Part shown: positions 42,327-50,821 of the stretch, in pieces
How the letters are laid out: every line of letters begins with the position of its first letter
Position numbering within the stretch: position 1 is the stretch's first letter
NCBI RefSeq assembly: GCF_900157375.1
Contig: NZ_LT721901.1
Location: 4,793,685 to 4,857,684, forward strand
Direction: 5' to 3'
Origin: Mycobacterium rhizamassiliense
GTDB lineage: Bacteria; Actinomycetota; Actinomycetes; Mycobacteriales; Mycobacteriaceae
DNA: 64,000 bases
Notes under the pieces: generated by a model
What the model was told of the DNA's origin: nothing
Databases searched by the model: none
What the model saw: only the letters and a program-made list of their open reading frames with translations
Made by a program: the position numbers and the translations under genes

Positions 42327-43938
42327 CGGCCTCCATCCTCACTCGAATATCCTGCCGCAGCTCGCCTTTGGCAACCTTTCCGCCGGAGGACCGGGGCAGT
42401 TCGTCGAGCACGATGAGCCGCTCGGGCAGGATTTCTTTCGAAACCCCCAGGGCCAGCAGGTGCTTGACGAGCGCGGGCAGGTCGATGGTGGCCCCGTCGG
42501 CGACCTCGACGTACAGGCATACCTTCTCGCCGAACAACGGATCCGGCATCGCGACGGCCGCGGCCAGCGCGATGGCCGGGTGTGTCATCGCGACGTCTTC
42601 GACCTGAGATGCACTGATGTTCTTGCCGCCCCGCAGGATGAAGTCGGACGTCCGGCCCGTGACGCGCAGAAAGCCCTCGGCATCGATCTCGCAGATGTCG
42701 CCCATGCGCATCCACCCGTCGGGGGTGAAGAGCTTGTCGTGGTCGGTGCCGCCCAGATACCCCAGGCTGGTGGCCGGTCCCCGGCACGCCGGCTGGCCCC
42801 GCCCCGTCTCGGTGACGTCCTGGTCGCCGTCGAAGAGCCGGACCGACATCTCCGGCACGATGCGGCCGCCGGTGCGCAGCCGCCGTTCGGCGGTGTCGTG
42901 CACGGTGGTGGCGCTGAGCAACCCGGTTTCGTTCGAGCCGTAGAACTGCAGGATCTTCGCGCCGGTGACCTCCTCGAATTCCGCGGCGGGCCGATACGGC
43001 AGCGCCTCGCCACCGGTGAAGACCACCCGCAGCGAGCTCAGGTCACGGTCCCGGCACGAACGATCGGCCATCAGCATTGTCAATTGTGTGCTGACGCAAC
43101 ATAATACGGTGACCTTGTGTCGCTCGATGGCCTCCGCGGCGGCCGCGGTGGTGAAGCGCTCCAGGATCACCGCGGTGGCACCCAAGAAGATGGGGGTGGT
43201 GTGGCTGGTCCAGAGCCCGAAGCCGAACGGCGTGGGAATCACGGGTAAGAACACGTCGTCTCCGGTGAGCAACCCGTTGGCGACGGCCAGCTGGTGGAAG
43301 TAGAACCACCGGTTTTGCGTGTGCACCACACACTTGGGCAGGCCCGTGGTCCCGGACGTGGAGTTGATCAGGAACACGTCGTCGGCGCCGAGCTGGGCCT
43401 CGACTCGCACCGGCTTGGGCTCGACGTCCGCGCTCAGGTGTACCGCGTCACCCGCGCGGACCACCCCAAGGACGGCCAACGGGATTTCGGCCATCGACGC
43501 GGCCTCGGTTGCGGCGGCGCCGCGCTTGTGGTCGCTGAGCAGGATCTTGGGCCCCGCGTTGCGCAGTATCGCCGCGGCCTCGCGGGTGCCGGCGCGCGCG
43601 CCGATACCGACAACGATTGCGCCGCAGCGCTCGATCGCGACGAACAGCACGTGGATCGCGGTCGAGTCGCCGTGCCACACCGCCACCCGGTCGCCGCGCG
43701 CCACACCATGCCCGGCGAGTTGGCCCGCGAGATAGGTTGCCGCACCGTCGAATTCACGCCAGGTCAGCGAAGCGTCGGGATGGTCGAGGTAAGCGGGATG
43801 GTCGGGCGTGCGGTCGGCGTTGCGGCGCACCGCGTCCGAAAGCGTGAAATCAGACCACCAACCGGCCGCGCGAAACCGGGCACAGTCCTCGCCGGTGAAA
43901 GCCGGCGAACCCACGGAATCCAGCCCACCGGCGCTCAT
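42310..43938 (-). CDS. AMP-binding acyl/aryl-CoA ligase
   Basis: A 542-residue acyl-adenylate ligase. Motifs are LINSTSGTTGLPKCVVHT (A3 phosphate loop), FYGSNETGLLS (A5), GWMRMGDICEIDAEGFLRVTGRTSDFILRGGKNIS (A7-A8) and RSSGGKVAKGELRQ with the catalytic Lys (A10). It resembles benzoate/cyclohexanecarboxylate-CoA ligases more than long-chain FadD proteins. ATG at 43938 is preferred; the frame upstream to 44253 overlaps another gene. With the aldolase and amidohydrolase it probably activates a small cyclic or aromatic acid. Confidence 0.88.
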   Translation of the reverse strand: MSAGGLDSVGSPAFTGEDCARFRAAGWWSDFTLSDAVRRNADRTPDHPAYLDHPDASLTWREFDGAATYLAGQLAGHGVARGDRVAVWHGDSTAIHVLFVAIERCGAIVVGIGARAGTREAAAILRNAGPKILLSDHKRGAAATEAASMAEIPLAVLGVVRAGDAVHLSADVEPKPVRVEAQLGADDVFLINSTSGTTGLPKCVVHTQNRWFYFHQLAVANGLLTGDDVFLPVIPTPFGFGLWTSHTTPIFLGATAVILERFTTAAAAEAIERHKVTVLCCVSTQLTMLMADRSCRDRDLSSLRVVFTGGEALPYRPAAEFEEVTGAKILQFYGSNETGLLSATTVHDTAERRLRTGGRIVPEMSVRLFDGDQDVTETGRGQPACRGPATSLGYLGGTDHDKLFTPDGWMRMGDICEIDAEGFLRVTGRTSDFILRGGKNISASQVEDVAMTHPAIALAAAVAMPDPLFGEKVCLYVEVADGATIDLPALVKHLLALGVSKEILPERLIVLDELPRSSGGKVAKGELRQDIRVRMEADDERS

Positions 43939-43979
43939 TACCGAATCATAGAAGCGGTTTGCCGGCGCGCCGCCGCAGG

Positions 43980-44288
43980 TCAGGGATTCTGCGGTCCGGC
44001 GGCCGCGTGTTGCGGACTGGGCGCCAGACTCGGATGGCGGTGCGGCGGCGGTGGCGGGTTCGGATGAATGGGCCCGCAGTTCAGGCCGAGGACGCAGCCG
44101 CCGCCACCGGCGGGCTTGACCGGCAGCGCGCCGCCATCCCCCGGCGATGGGGGCGCCGGGACCACACTGGGCGAAGGGGCGGCGCCGAGCGAGGGCCCTT
44201 CGGCCGAGCCAATGCCGCAGAACGCCAAGGCGAGGGCGGCAGCGCCGCCGCACAAGGCAAGCGGGACCGAATGCCTACCCGTGCTCAT
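43980..44288 (-). CDS. Secreted proline-rich small protein (paralogue A)
   Basis: A 102-residue exported protein. A signal peptide (LALCGGAAALALAFCGIGSAEG) is followed by Pro/Gly-rich low-complexity sequence and the block CVLGLNCGPIHPNPPPPP. The mature part contains just two Cys, which could form one disulfide. Its neighbour at 44325 has the same layout and the same LNCGPI block. Function unknown. Confidence 0.7.
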   Translation of the reverse strand: MSTGRHSVPLALCGGAAALALAFCGIGSAEGPSLGAAPSPSVVPAPPSPGDGGALPVKPAGGGGCVLGLNCGPIHPNPPPPPHRHPSLAPSPQHAAAGPQNP

Positions 44289-44324
44289 GACGACATGATA
44301 GGCAAACCGCGCGCGATCGGCCGC

Positions 44325-44645
44325 CTACAGCTCGCTGGCCTGCTTGGGCGTCTGTGGCTCCGCCTGCTGCGACGGAGCAAGGCGCGGCGGGTTGGTCACC
44401 GGCGGGGGCCGCGACGGGTTGATGGGCCCGCAGTTCAGGCCGGATTTGCAGTCCCAGGTGCCGTTTCCCTGGGGCTGGGCCGCGTTGCAGCAGTCGTCCG
44501 GTCCTGGAGACGTGCTGGGAGTGGGGTCGACGGTCGGCGAGGGGTCCGCGTTGGTGTGCAGGGCGCCGGCGCCGCCGAAGGTCAGGGCGAGCACCGCCGC
44601 ACCGCCGCAGAGCGCGGCTGCCATCCTGCCCGTGTGATGGGCCAT
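44325..44645 (-). CDS. Secreted proline-rich small protein (paralogue B)
   Basis: A 106-residue paralogue of the protein at 43980: signal peptide (ALCGGAAVLALTFGGAGAL), a Pro/Thr/Ser stretch, then CCNAAQPQGNGTWDCKSGLNCGPINPSRPPP and a Gln/Pro-rich tail. Four Cys in the mature part could make two disulfides. ATG at 44645 begins MAHHTGRM. The 36-base gap to paralogue A suggests one transcript. Function unknown; probably cell-surface or secreted. Confidence 0.7.
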   Translation of the reverse strand: MAHHTGRMAAALCGGAAVLALTFGGAGALHTNADPSPTVDPTPSTSPGPDDCCNAAQPQGNGTWDCKSGLNCGPINPSRPPPVTNPPRLAPSQQAEPQTPKQASEL

Positions 44646-44773
44646 GACAACCGATTCTAGACTCCGAGCGCCTGATGTACAGGGCCGTAACGCGGCATGA
44701 GGCCGCGGTGCGGCCCCTATCATTACCGGGACGAAGATCGCGCTTGCATCGGGCGGCACAGGAGACGATCGCT

Positions 44774-45325
44774 ATGGAAACCAGTCAGATTCACCGGCTC
44801 CGGTCGGCACTGCAATGGAACCTGGTGTGGCCCGGGCTGTTGAGCGGCGCGGCCGCCGGCGCCGTGGGCACCACCACCCTGAACGTGATCACCTACCTCG
44901 ACATCGCGGTGCGGGGCCGCCCGACCAGCAGCACGCCCGAACGGACGGTGGAGGCGATGGCGCGATTGTTCGGCCTCACCGTGCCGGGAAGCGGTGACGT
45001 CCTGGCCAATCGGATCTCGGGCATCGGCGCGCTCACCGGGTATGCGGCGGGCATCGGCATGGGCATGATCCTCGGGCTGGCCTTCGCGCTCGGCTGGCGG
45101 CCCGGACTGCTCCTCGCCACGCTCGTCGCGTCGGCCCTCGCGCTGGTCGGCACCAACGGGCCGATGACCGTCCTCGGCGTGACCGATCCCCGGACGTGGA
45201 GCCTGGTCGACTGGATCAGCGATCTGATCCCCCATCTCGGATACGGCATCGTGACTGCGCTGGTCCTGCATTACGTCTATCAGCGGCGGTCGGCAACCCA
45301 GCAAGGGGCACCCGTGAGGCCGTAG
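44774..45325 (+). CDS. Multi-pass membrane protein, hypothetical
   Basis: A 183-residue integral membrane protein with about four transmembrane helices: around LVWPGLLSGAAAGAVGTTTLNVI, IGALTGYAAGIGMGMILGLAF, GLLLATLVASALALVG and HLGYGIVTALVLHYVY. The loop RPTSSTPERTVEAMARLFGL faces one side. No transport or enzyme motif is recognisable. ATG at 44774 follows AGGAGA; the frame upstream is basic and non-homologous. It is nine bases from the next membrane protein gene, so they probably form an operon. Confidence 0.72.
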   Translation: METSQIHRLRSALQWNLVWPGLLSGAAAGAVGTTTLNVITYLDIAVRGRPTSSTPERTVEAMARLFGLTVPGSGDVLANRISGIGALTGYAAGIGMGMILGLAFALGWRPGLLLATLVASALALVGTNGPMTVLGVTDPRTWSLVDWISDLIPHLGYGIVTALVLHYVYQRRSATQQGAPVRP

Positions 45326-45334
45326 GGTCGAACC

Positions 45335-46189
45335 GTGCTACTCGGTTTCCTCCTCGCTCTGGGCTGTTCGGTGTGTTACGGCACGGCCACGGTGTTTCAG
45401 GCGATCGCGGCACGGTCGGTGGAATCCGGCAACAGCAAATCGGGCGTCGACGCGATGCTGTTGCTGCGCGCGGTCCGGCAGTGGCGCTACGTGGTCGGTA
45501 TTGCGCTAGACGGTCTGGGTTTTGTGCTTCAAGTCATGGCGCTGCGCCTGGTGCCGATCTACGTCGTCGCCGCGGCGCTGGCCGCCTCGATCGCCGTCAC
45601 CGGTGTGGTGTCCGCGTGGCTGTTGTCGGCGCGGCTCTCCCGCGCGGAGTGGACGGCGGTAGGGGTGGTCTGCGTGAGCCTGGCCGCGCTGGCGTGCGCG
45701 GCCGGGCCCGGACACTTTCGCCACGCACCCGCCGGGCTCGGTTGGGCGCTGATCGTCGTTGTCGCCGTGATTTTCGTGGTCGGGGCGGTCGCGGGCCGCT
45801 TGCCCGACCGCGAGCGCGGGTTCGCCCTTGGCCTGGCGGCGGGCAGCGGCTTCGGTGTGGTCGAGATCGGCGTGCGCCTGATGGACCAGATGGACCCCAC
45901 CAAGGCGGCGTTCTACACCCATCCCGCGGTGTACGCCGCGGCCGGCGGTGGTGCGGCGGGCTTCCTGCTACTCACCTCGGCGTTGCAGCGCGGCTCGGTG
46001 ACGACGACGGTGGCCGCGATGGTCGTCGGCGAGACGATCGCACCGGCGTTGGTCGGCGTGGTCTGGCTGGGCGACACCGCCCGCGCGGGCCTCGGTTGGT
46101 TGGTGATCGCCGGCTTTGTCGTCGCGGTGTCGGCGACGTTGATGCTCGCCCGGTTCGGTGAGGCGCCGACGCCCGCGGAATCCAACTGA
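45335..46189 (+). CDS. DMT/EamA-type membrane protein
   Basis: A 284-residue protein with nine or ten hydrophobic helices and the two-fold repeat look of drug/metabolite transporters (EamA-like). It begins LLGFLLALGCSVCYGTATVFQAIAARSVE; the second half contains GSVTTTVAAMVVGETIAPALVGVVWLGD, the conserved end of the fold. Many mycobacterial relatives are annotated only as membrane proteins, so the cargo is unknown. GTG at 45335. It is convergent with the ligase gene at 46191, one base apart. Confidence 0.75.
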   Translation: MLLGFLLALGCSVCYGTATVFQAIAARSVESGNSKSGVDAMLLLRAVRQWRYVVGIALDGLGFVLQVMALRLVPIYVVAAALAASIAVTGVVSAWLLSARLSRAEWTAVGVVCVSLAALACAAGPGHFRHAPAGLGWALIVVVAVIFVVGAVAGRLPDRERGFALGLAAGSGFGVVEIGVRLMDQMDPTKAAFYTHPAVYAAAGGGAAGFLLLTSALQRGSVTTTVAAMVVGETIAPALVGVVWLGDTARAGLGWLVIAGFVVAVSATLMLARFGEAPTPAESN

Positions 46190-46190
46190 G

Positions 46191-47840
46191 CTACGGCGTC
46201 TGTTGAGTCGAGACCGGTCGCGTCGTCAGCGTTTTTGCATGCCCGCCGGCCGGCTCGACCGTGTAGGACGTGCCGCGCGGTTGTCGGACGAACAGCTCGC
46301 CGCCTTCGGCGCTGACGCCGGCGGCGATGAGCTCACGCTTGAGGATCTTGTTGGTGGCGGTTGCCGGGAGTTCGTCGTTGATCCGCACATAACGCGGCCA
46401 GGCCTTCGGCGATAAGTCGGGTTGCGCGGCGAGGAACGCTTCGAAGTCGTTGGGCTCCAACCCCGTTCCCTTGCGCAGCACGAGCGCCGCCATCACCTGA
46501 TCGCCGACGCTGTCGTCGGGCACGGCGTACACCGCGACCTGGCTCACCTGGGGCAGTCGCTCCAGGATCCGCTCGATCGGTGCCGCCGCCAGGTTTTCGC
46601 CGTCCACCCGCATCCAATCCGCGGTGCGGCCGGCCAAATAGATCCAGCCGTCGGCGTCACGGTAGGCCAGATCACCCGACCAGTACATGCCGTGCCGCAT
46701 GCGCTCGGCGGTGGCGTCGGGGTTGTTGTAGTAGCCGACGAACGGGCCCGCGCCCTGGGTGTTGACGAGTTCACCGACCGCCCGGTCGAAGTTGGTCAGG
46801 GCGCCGTGTTCGTCGAACTGCGCGACGTCGCATTCGGACCGGGTCGCCGGATGGTAGATGCTCACCCCCGCATAGGGTTTGCCGATCGATCCGGGCGGGG
46901 TGCCGTCCTCCCGCACGACGATGACCGCGAACTCGCTGGAGCCGAAGCTGTCGACCACCCGGCAGCCGAAACGCTTGGCGAAGGCCGCGATGTCGCGGTC
47001 GGTCGCCTCGTTGCCGAACGCCATCCGCAGCGTGGTGTCGGCGTCGTCGGGACGTTCCGGCGTCGACAGGAGCAGGGCGAGCGGCTTGCCGACGTAGTTC
47101 AGATACGTCACGCCGTAGCGGCGCACATCGTCGAGGAACCGCGACGGCGAGAACTTCGCCGGGACCATGCACGCGCCGCTGCCGATCGCCACCGCCCACC
47201 CGGCGGCGACCCCGTTGGAGTGGAACAGCGGCATGGCCAGGTAGCAGACGTCATCGGCGGTGACGTCGTACTGGAAGATCAGGCTGGCGCCGCACATGAC
47301 CGCCATCGCGTGTGCCAACCGGACGGCCTTGGGGTCGCCGCTGGTGCCGGACGTGAAGATCATCATCAGCGTGTCGGCACCGACAACCTCGCGATGGGGA
47401 ATCAGCGGCGGCGCCGCGGCCACCGCCTCCGCATACGGGGTGCCGGTCACATCGATGACCTGAATCCCGTTGAGGTCCAATCCATCCAGCAGCTCGCGGT
47501 GTTCGGTGTCGACGAGCAGGATCTGGCAGTCGGAGCGCCGGATGTCGCCGAGCAGGCCGGTTCCGCGGCGGGTCGTGTTGATGCCGCACAACACGTAGCC
47601 GCCCAGCGCCGCAGCGGCCATGGCCCGAAGCATCGCCGGCGAATTGCCCAGGACTGCACCGACATGCAGCGGGCGAGCCGGATCGGCGAGGGCGATCAGC
47701 GCGGCCGCCTCGGCCTCGGCCTCGGAGAGGTGCTCGCGCCAGCTCCACGTCCGGTCGCCGTGCGCGATCGCGGGGCTGTCGTCGTGCCTGCGCCCCCGCA
47801 GCAGTTGTTGAACTGTTTCCGGCCCAGTGGGATTCGTCAT
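46191..47840 (-). CDS. FadD1/FadD17-type acyl-CoA ligase
   Basis: A 549-residue acyl-CoA ligase. Motifs are MMIFTSGTSGDPKAVRLAH (A3), DSFGSSEF (A5), GMYWSGDLAYRDADGWIYLAGRTADWMRVDGENLAAAPIE (A7-A8) and TATNKILKRELI with the catalytic Lys. The blocks CYLAMPLFHSNGVAAGWAVA and NYVGKPLALLLSTPERPDDAD are those of M. tuberculosis FadD1 and FadD17; FadD17 is a steroid side-chain ligase. It is the last gene of the igr-like operon, and its ATG overlaps the stop of the monooxygenase gene. It probably charges the operon's carboxylic acid substrate or the acid released at the end. Confidence 0.9.
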   Translation of the reverse strand: MTNPTGPETVQQLLRGRRHDDSPAIAHGDRTWSWREHLSEAEAEAAALIALADPARPLHVGAVLGNSPAMLRAMAAAALGGYVLCGINTTRRGTGLLGDIRRSDCQILLVDTEHRELLDGLDLNGIQVIDVTGTPYAEAVAAAPPLIPHREVVGADTLMMIFTSGTSGDPKAVRLAHAMAVMCGASLIFQYDVTADDVCYLAMPLFHSNGVAAGWAVAIGSGACMVPAKFSPSRFLDDVRRYGVTYLNYVGKPLALLLSTPERPDDADTTLRMAFGNEATDRDIAAFAKRFGCRVVDSFGSSEFAVIVVREDGTPPGSIGKPYAGVSIYHPATRSECDVAQFDEHGALTNFDRAVGELVNTQGAGPFVGYYNNPDATAERMRHGMYWSGDLAYRDADGWIYLAGRTADWMRVDGENLAAAPIERILERLPQVSQVAVYAVPDDSVGDQVMAALVLRKGTGLEPNDFEAFLAAQPDLSPKAWPRYVRINDELPATATNKILKRELIAAGVSAEGGELFVRQPRGTSYTVEPAGGHAKTLTTRPVSTQQTP

Positions 47841-49438
47841 CGGGTCGTCAGCACCAACCCCGCGTAGTCCTCGCGGGCCACGTCGTCGCAATGGCGGCGG
47901 TAGGTGCCGAAGCCCCCGGTGTAGGGCATGAAGACGCGCTTCTTGCCCTCGATGTTGGCGCCCAGGTACCACGACGACGCCGCCTTGGGGAACAGCGTTT
48001 TCGCGGCGGCGGTGGCCACCGCCGCGGTCCAGGACTGCGCCGCGTCACGGCGGGGTTCGATCTCGCGCACGCCACGCCGCCGCGCCGTGAGAACCAGGTC
48101 CATCACCCAGTCGACCTGAACCTCGGCGTGCAGCACCATATTCGCCAACACCGACGGGGCGCCGGGCCCACTGATCGTGAACAGGTTGGGCAGTCCGGGC
48201 ACCATCAGCCCGAGGAAGGTCACGGGACCGTCGGCCCAGATGTCGTGCAGCCGCTCTCCCCTGGGGCCCGTCGGGTCGATGCGGTTCAGCGCTCCGGTCA
48301 TCGCATCGAAGCCGGTCGCGAAGACCAATACGTCACAGGGATAGCTGGCTTCGGTGGTGCGTACTGCGTCGGCCGTGATCGCCTCGATGGGTTCGCGGCG
48401 CAGGTTCACCAGCCGCACGTTGTCGCGATTGAAGGTGGCGTAATAGCCGGCATCGGTGCAGATGCGCTTGGTCCCGATCGGGTGGTCGTCGGGGATGAGG
48501 TCCGCTGCGACAACGGGATCGGTGACGATGTCCCGGATGCGCTCTTCGGCGAATTCTCGGGCGATGTCGTTGGCCGCCAGGTTGCTGCTCTGGTCGGGGA
48601 ACGTCTTCGCGAAGAGGACACCGCCCTCCCGCCAGCGCTTCCACAGCGCGTCGAGGCGTTCCTGGGGGTCGGCGTCGACCGCGTTCTTGTGGTAGGTCCC
48701 GTGCGGCGTCCCGGCCGACGCGTAGGCCGACGCCCGGCGCCGCTCGGGGTACTCCTCCTGGATCTGGACCTGCTCCGTCGGCGACCACGGCCGGTTGGGC
48801 ATTGGGATGGTGTAGTTCGCCGACCGCTGGAACACCACCAGCTGCTCGGCCTGGCCGGCGAGGATCGGGGCAACCTGGATGCCCGAGGAGCCGGTCCCGA
48901 TGAGGCCCACGCGTTTTCCGCGCAGCTCGGGATCCTCGCGCGGCCAGGCGGCCGTGAAGTACACCTCGCCGGCGAAATCGTCGACGCCGGGGATGTTCGG
49001 CCGGTTCAGCGCTGACAGACACCCGGTGGCGCACAGCAGAAACTGCGCCGTGAACGTCTCACCGGTCGCCGTGCGCACTTGCCAGCGACCGTCGGCTTGG
49101 GTGAAGGCGGCGGCCACGACGTCGACACCGAACCGGTAGTGGCGGCGCAGCTCGAAGCGGTCGGCGACATGGCCCAAATACGCCAGGATCTCCGGCTGGG
49201 CCGCGAAGCGTTCGCTCCACGTCCAGCTGCCCTGCAGCGCATCGTCGAAAGAGTATGAGTAGTCGACACTTTCGACGTCACAGCGGGCACCCGGGTAGCG
49301 GTTCCAGTACCAGGTGCCGCCGACGTCGGGGGCGGCCTCCAGCGCAGTGACCGACAGTCCCGCGGACGCGGCACGGTGCACGGCGTAGAGCCCGGCGAAT
49401 CCCGCGCCGATGACGATGACGTCGGTTTCGTTGCTCAT
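47837..49438 (-). CDS. Baeyer-Villiger-type flavin monooxygenase with altered fingerprint
   Basis: A 533-residue FAD/NADPH monooxygenase. The first Rossmann motif is IVIGAGFAGLYAVHRA, followed by GGTWYWNRYPGARCDVES, the hallmark of cyclohexanone-type BVMOs. The second Rossmann motif is VGLIGTGSSGIQVAP, and FATGFDAMTG comes near the end. The BVMO fingerprint F-x-G-x3-H-x3-W-P reads F-A-G-E-V-Y-F-T-A-A-W-P, so the His is Phe. The enzyme would insert oxygen next to a ketone, although the substitution raises doubt. Its ATG overlaps the esterase stop and its stop overlaps the FadD start. Confidence 0.9.
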   Translation of the reverse strand: MSNETDVIVIGAGFAGLYAVHRAASAGLSVTALEAAPDVGGTWYWNRYPGARCDVESVDYSYSFDDALQGSWTWSERFAAQPEILAYLGHVADRFELRRHYRFGVDVVAAAFTQADGRWQVRTATGETFTAQFLLCATGCLSALNRPNIPGVDDFAGEVYFTAAWPREDPELRGKRVGLIGTGSSGIQVAPILAGQAEQLVVFQRSANYTIPMPNRPWSPTEQVQIQEEYPERRRASAYASAGTPHGTYHKNAVDADPQERLDALWKRWREGGVLFAKTFPDQSSNLAANDIAREFAEERIRDIVTDPVVAADLIPDDHPIGTKRICTDAGYYATFNRDNVRLVNLRREPIEAITADAVRTTEASYPCDVLVFATGFDAMTGALNRIDPTGPRGERLHDIWADGPVTFLGLMVPGLPNLFTISGPGAPSVLANMVLHAEVQVDWVMDLVLTARRRGVREIEPRRDAAQSWTAAVATAAAKTLFPKAASSWYLGANIEGKKRVFMPYTGGFGTYRRHCDDVAREDYAGLVLTTR

Positions 49439-50382
49439 GTCGACACGCTTTCCGAAAGGGCCAGCAGTTGAGTCAGGTCGCCGCAGATCAGGTCCAGCGC
49501 CGACCGTGCCGGTGCGAACGACTGGATCGTCATGAAGCCGTGGAACAGTCCGGGAAAGTCGCGGTGCACGACGGGCACGCCCGCTTCCCGCAATCGGCGC
49601 GCGTAGTCACACCCCTCGCTGTGCAACGGGTCCAGACCGGCGGTCGTGACGACGGCCGGGGGCAGGCCCGCGTGGGAATCCGCCCGGGCCGGAGCCACCA
49701 GGTACGGCGGGTCGAAATCCGTTTCACCCCGAAGGTATTGGCTCCAATACCACTGCATCGAGGCGCGGGTGTTGAAGTAGCCGGAGCCGTAGCGCCGGTA
49801 GCTGTCCGTCTCGAACGACGGATCGATCGCCGGGTAGAGCAACACCTGCGCGGCGGGCGGGGTGAGGCCGCGATCCCGGCAGAGCAGGGCGGTGACCGCG
49901 GCGAGGTTTCCGCCCGCGCTGTCTCCGGCGACCGCGACTCGGCTCGCGTCGATGCCCAATTCGGTTGCCCGGTCCAGCACCCAGGTGAACGCCGCAAATG
50001 CGTCGAGCGCCGCCGCGGGCGCGGGATGCTCCGGCGCCAGGCGGTAGCCGACCGAAACCACGACCGCCTGGGTGCCGCGCGCCAGCGCCCGGCAGAACCC
50101 GTCGTGAGATTCGATGTCGCAGAACACGAATCCGCCGCCGTGATAGAACACGATGCCGGGCCGCGAGCCGACCGGTTCGCCGTGTGGGTAATAGATGCGG
50201 ACTCCGATGGTGCCGGCGGCCCCGGGAATGGAGCGGTCGGCGGTGCTGCGCACGTCCGCGAGATTGTCGACGGGCATCCGTCGTGCCGCCACCGCGGCGC
50301 GCGCCTGCGCTCCCGCCATTTCTTCGACGTGCGGGAATCCCTCGTTGAGGCGCGCCAGCATCGCCTGCACGTCATCGTCCAT
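49435..50382 (-). CDS. HSL-family alpha/beta hydrolase (esterase)
   Basis: A 315-residue esterase of the hormone-sensitive-lipase family. The oxyanion hole is FYHGGGFVFCD, the nucleophile elbow AVAGDSAGGNLAA, and the acid/base pair falls in TTAGLDPLHSEG and FPGLFHGF. ATG at 50382 has GGAGG upstream. It sits between the DUF35 gene and the monooxygenase gene, so it is a natural candidate to hydrolyse the ester that a Baeyer-Villiger enzyme would make. Its stop overlaps the monooxygenase start (ATGA). Confidence 0.9.
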   Translation of the reverse strand: MDDDVQAMLARLNEGFPHVEEMAGAQARAAVAARRMPVDNLADVRSTADRSIPGAAGTIGVRIYYPHGEPVGSRPGIVFYHGGGFVFCDIESHDGFCRALARGTQAVVVSVGYRLAPEHPAPAAALDAFAAFTWVLDRATELGIDASRVAVAGDSAGGNLAAVTALLCRDRGLTPPAAQVLLYPAIDPSFETDSYRRYGSGYFNTRASMQWYWSQYLRGETDFDPPYLVAPARADSHAGLPPAVVTTAGLDPLHSEGCDYARRLREAGVPVVHRDFPGLFHGFMTIQSFAPARSALDLICGDLTQLLALSESVST

Positions 50383-50412
50383 GCGCACCTCCGCCCCTCG
50401 CCAGTGAGCCCG

Positions 50413-50817
50413 TCATGCGGGCCGGTACCTCAGCAGCGTGACACCGGCGTCCGGCAGATCGCAGAACACCGGTCGCACGCGCATCCCGATTCGAATGTCG
50501 TCGGGTTCCGCCTCGACCAGCTCGGTGCTGATCCGCGGGCCGGCATCCCACTGCACCACGGCGAGCAGTTGCGGCACGGCGTCCGCCCACGGTGGCCCGG
50601 TGGGCCTGCGCGCGACGGTGAACGTGTACAGCGTTCCGGCGCCGTCGATTTCGCGCCATTCCAGGTCGTCGGCCAGCGTCCCAGGGGCAAGGCTGCGTGG
50701 ATAGAAGACGTAGCGGTTCAGCGACGGCGAGAACTGCACCAGAATTCGGTGCTGCGCCAAGCCATCCCAGAAGGGCTGGGAGACCGGCGTCGGTTCGGGA
50801 ATCGGATACGCGGTCAT
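50413..50817 (-). CDS. Free-standing DUF35/ChsH2-C-like OB-fold protein
   Basis: A 134-residue protein matching the DUF35 module that forms the C-terminal half of ChsH2 in cholesterol degradation. It shows PFWDGLAQHRILVQFSPSLNRYVFYPRS, then LEWREIDGAGTLYTFTVARR, PQLLAVVQWDAGPRISTELVE, and IRIGMRVRPVF. The rubredoxin-like zinc Cys residues normally found near the N-terminus are absent (FSPSLNRY). DUF35 proteins bind Ltp2-type aldolases and are needed for their stability. The start lies four bases after the thiolase-like gene. The usual N-terminal MaoC partner domain is encoded separately at 52461. Confidence 0.85.
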   Translation of the reverse strand: MTAYPIPEPTPVSQPFWDGLAQHRILVQFSPSLNRYVFYPRSLAPGTLADDLEWREIDGAGTLYTFTVARRPTGPPWADAVPQLLAVVQWDAGPRISTELVEAEPDDIRIGMRVRPVFCDLPDAGVTLLRYRPA

Positions 50818-50821
50818 CGCC

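Noticed and set aside
42310..44253. A 647-residue ligase beginning at 44253
   Set aside because: The N-terminal 105 residues overlap the proline-rich gene and are Arg-rich; ATG at 43938 gives the normal family length.
46191..47972. A longer ligase starting at 47972
   Set aside because: The extra 44 residues overlap the monooxygenase gene and lack homology; ATG at 47840 overlaps its stop as ATGA and fits the family start.
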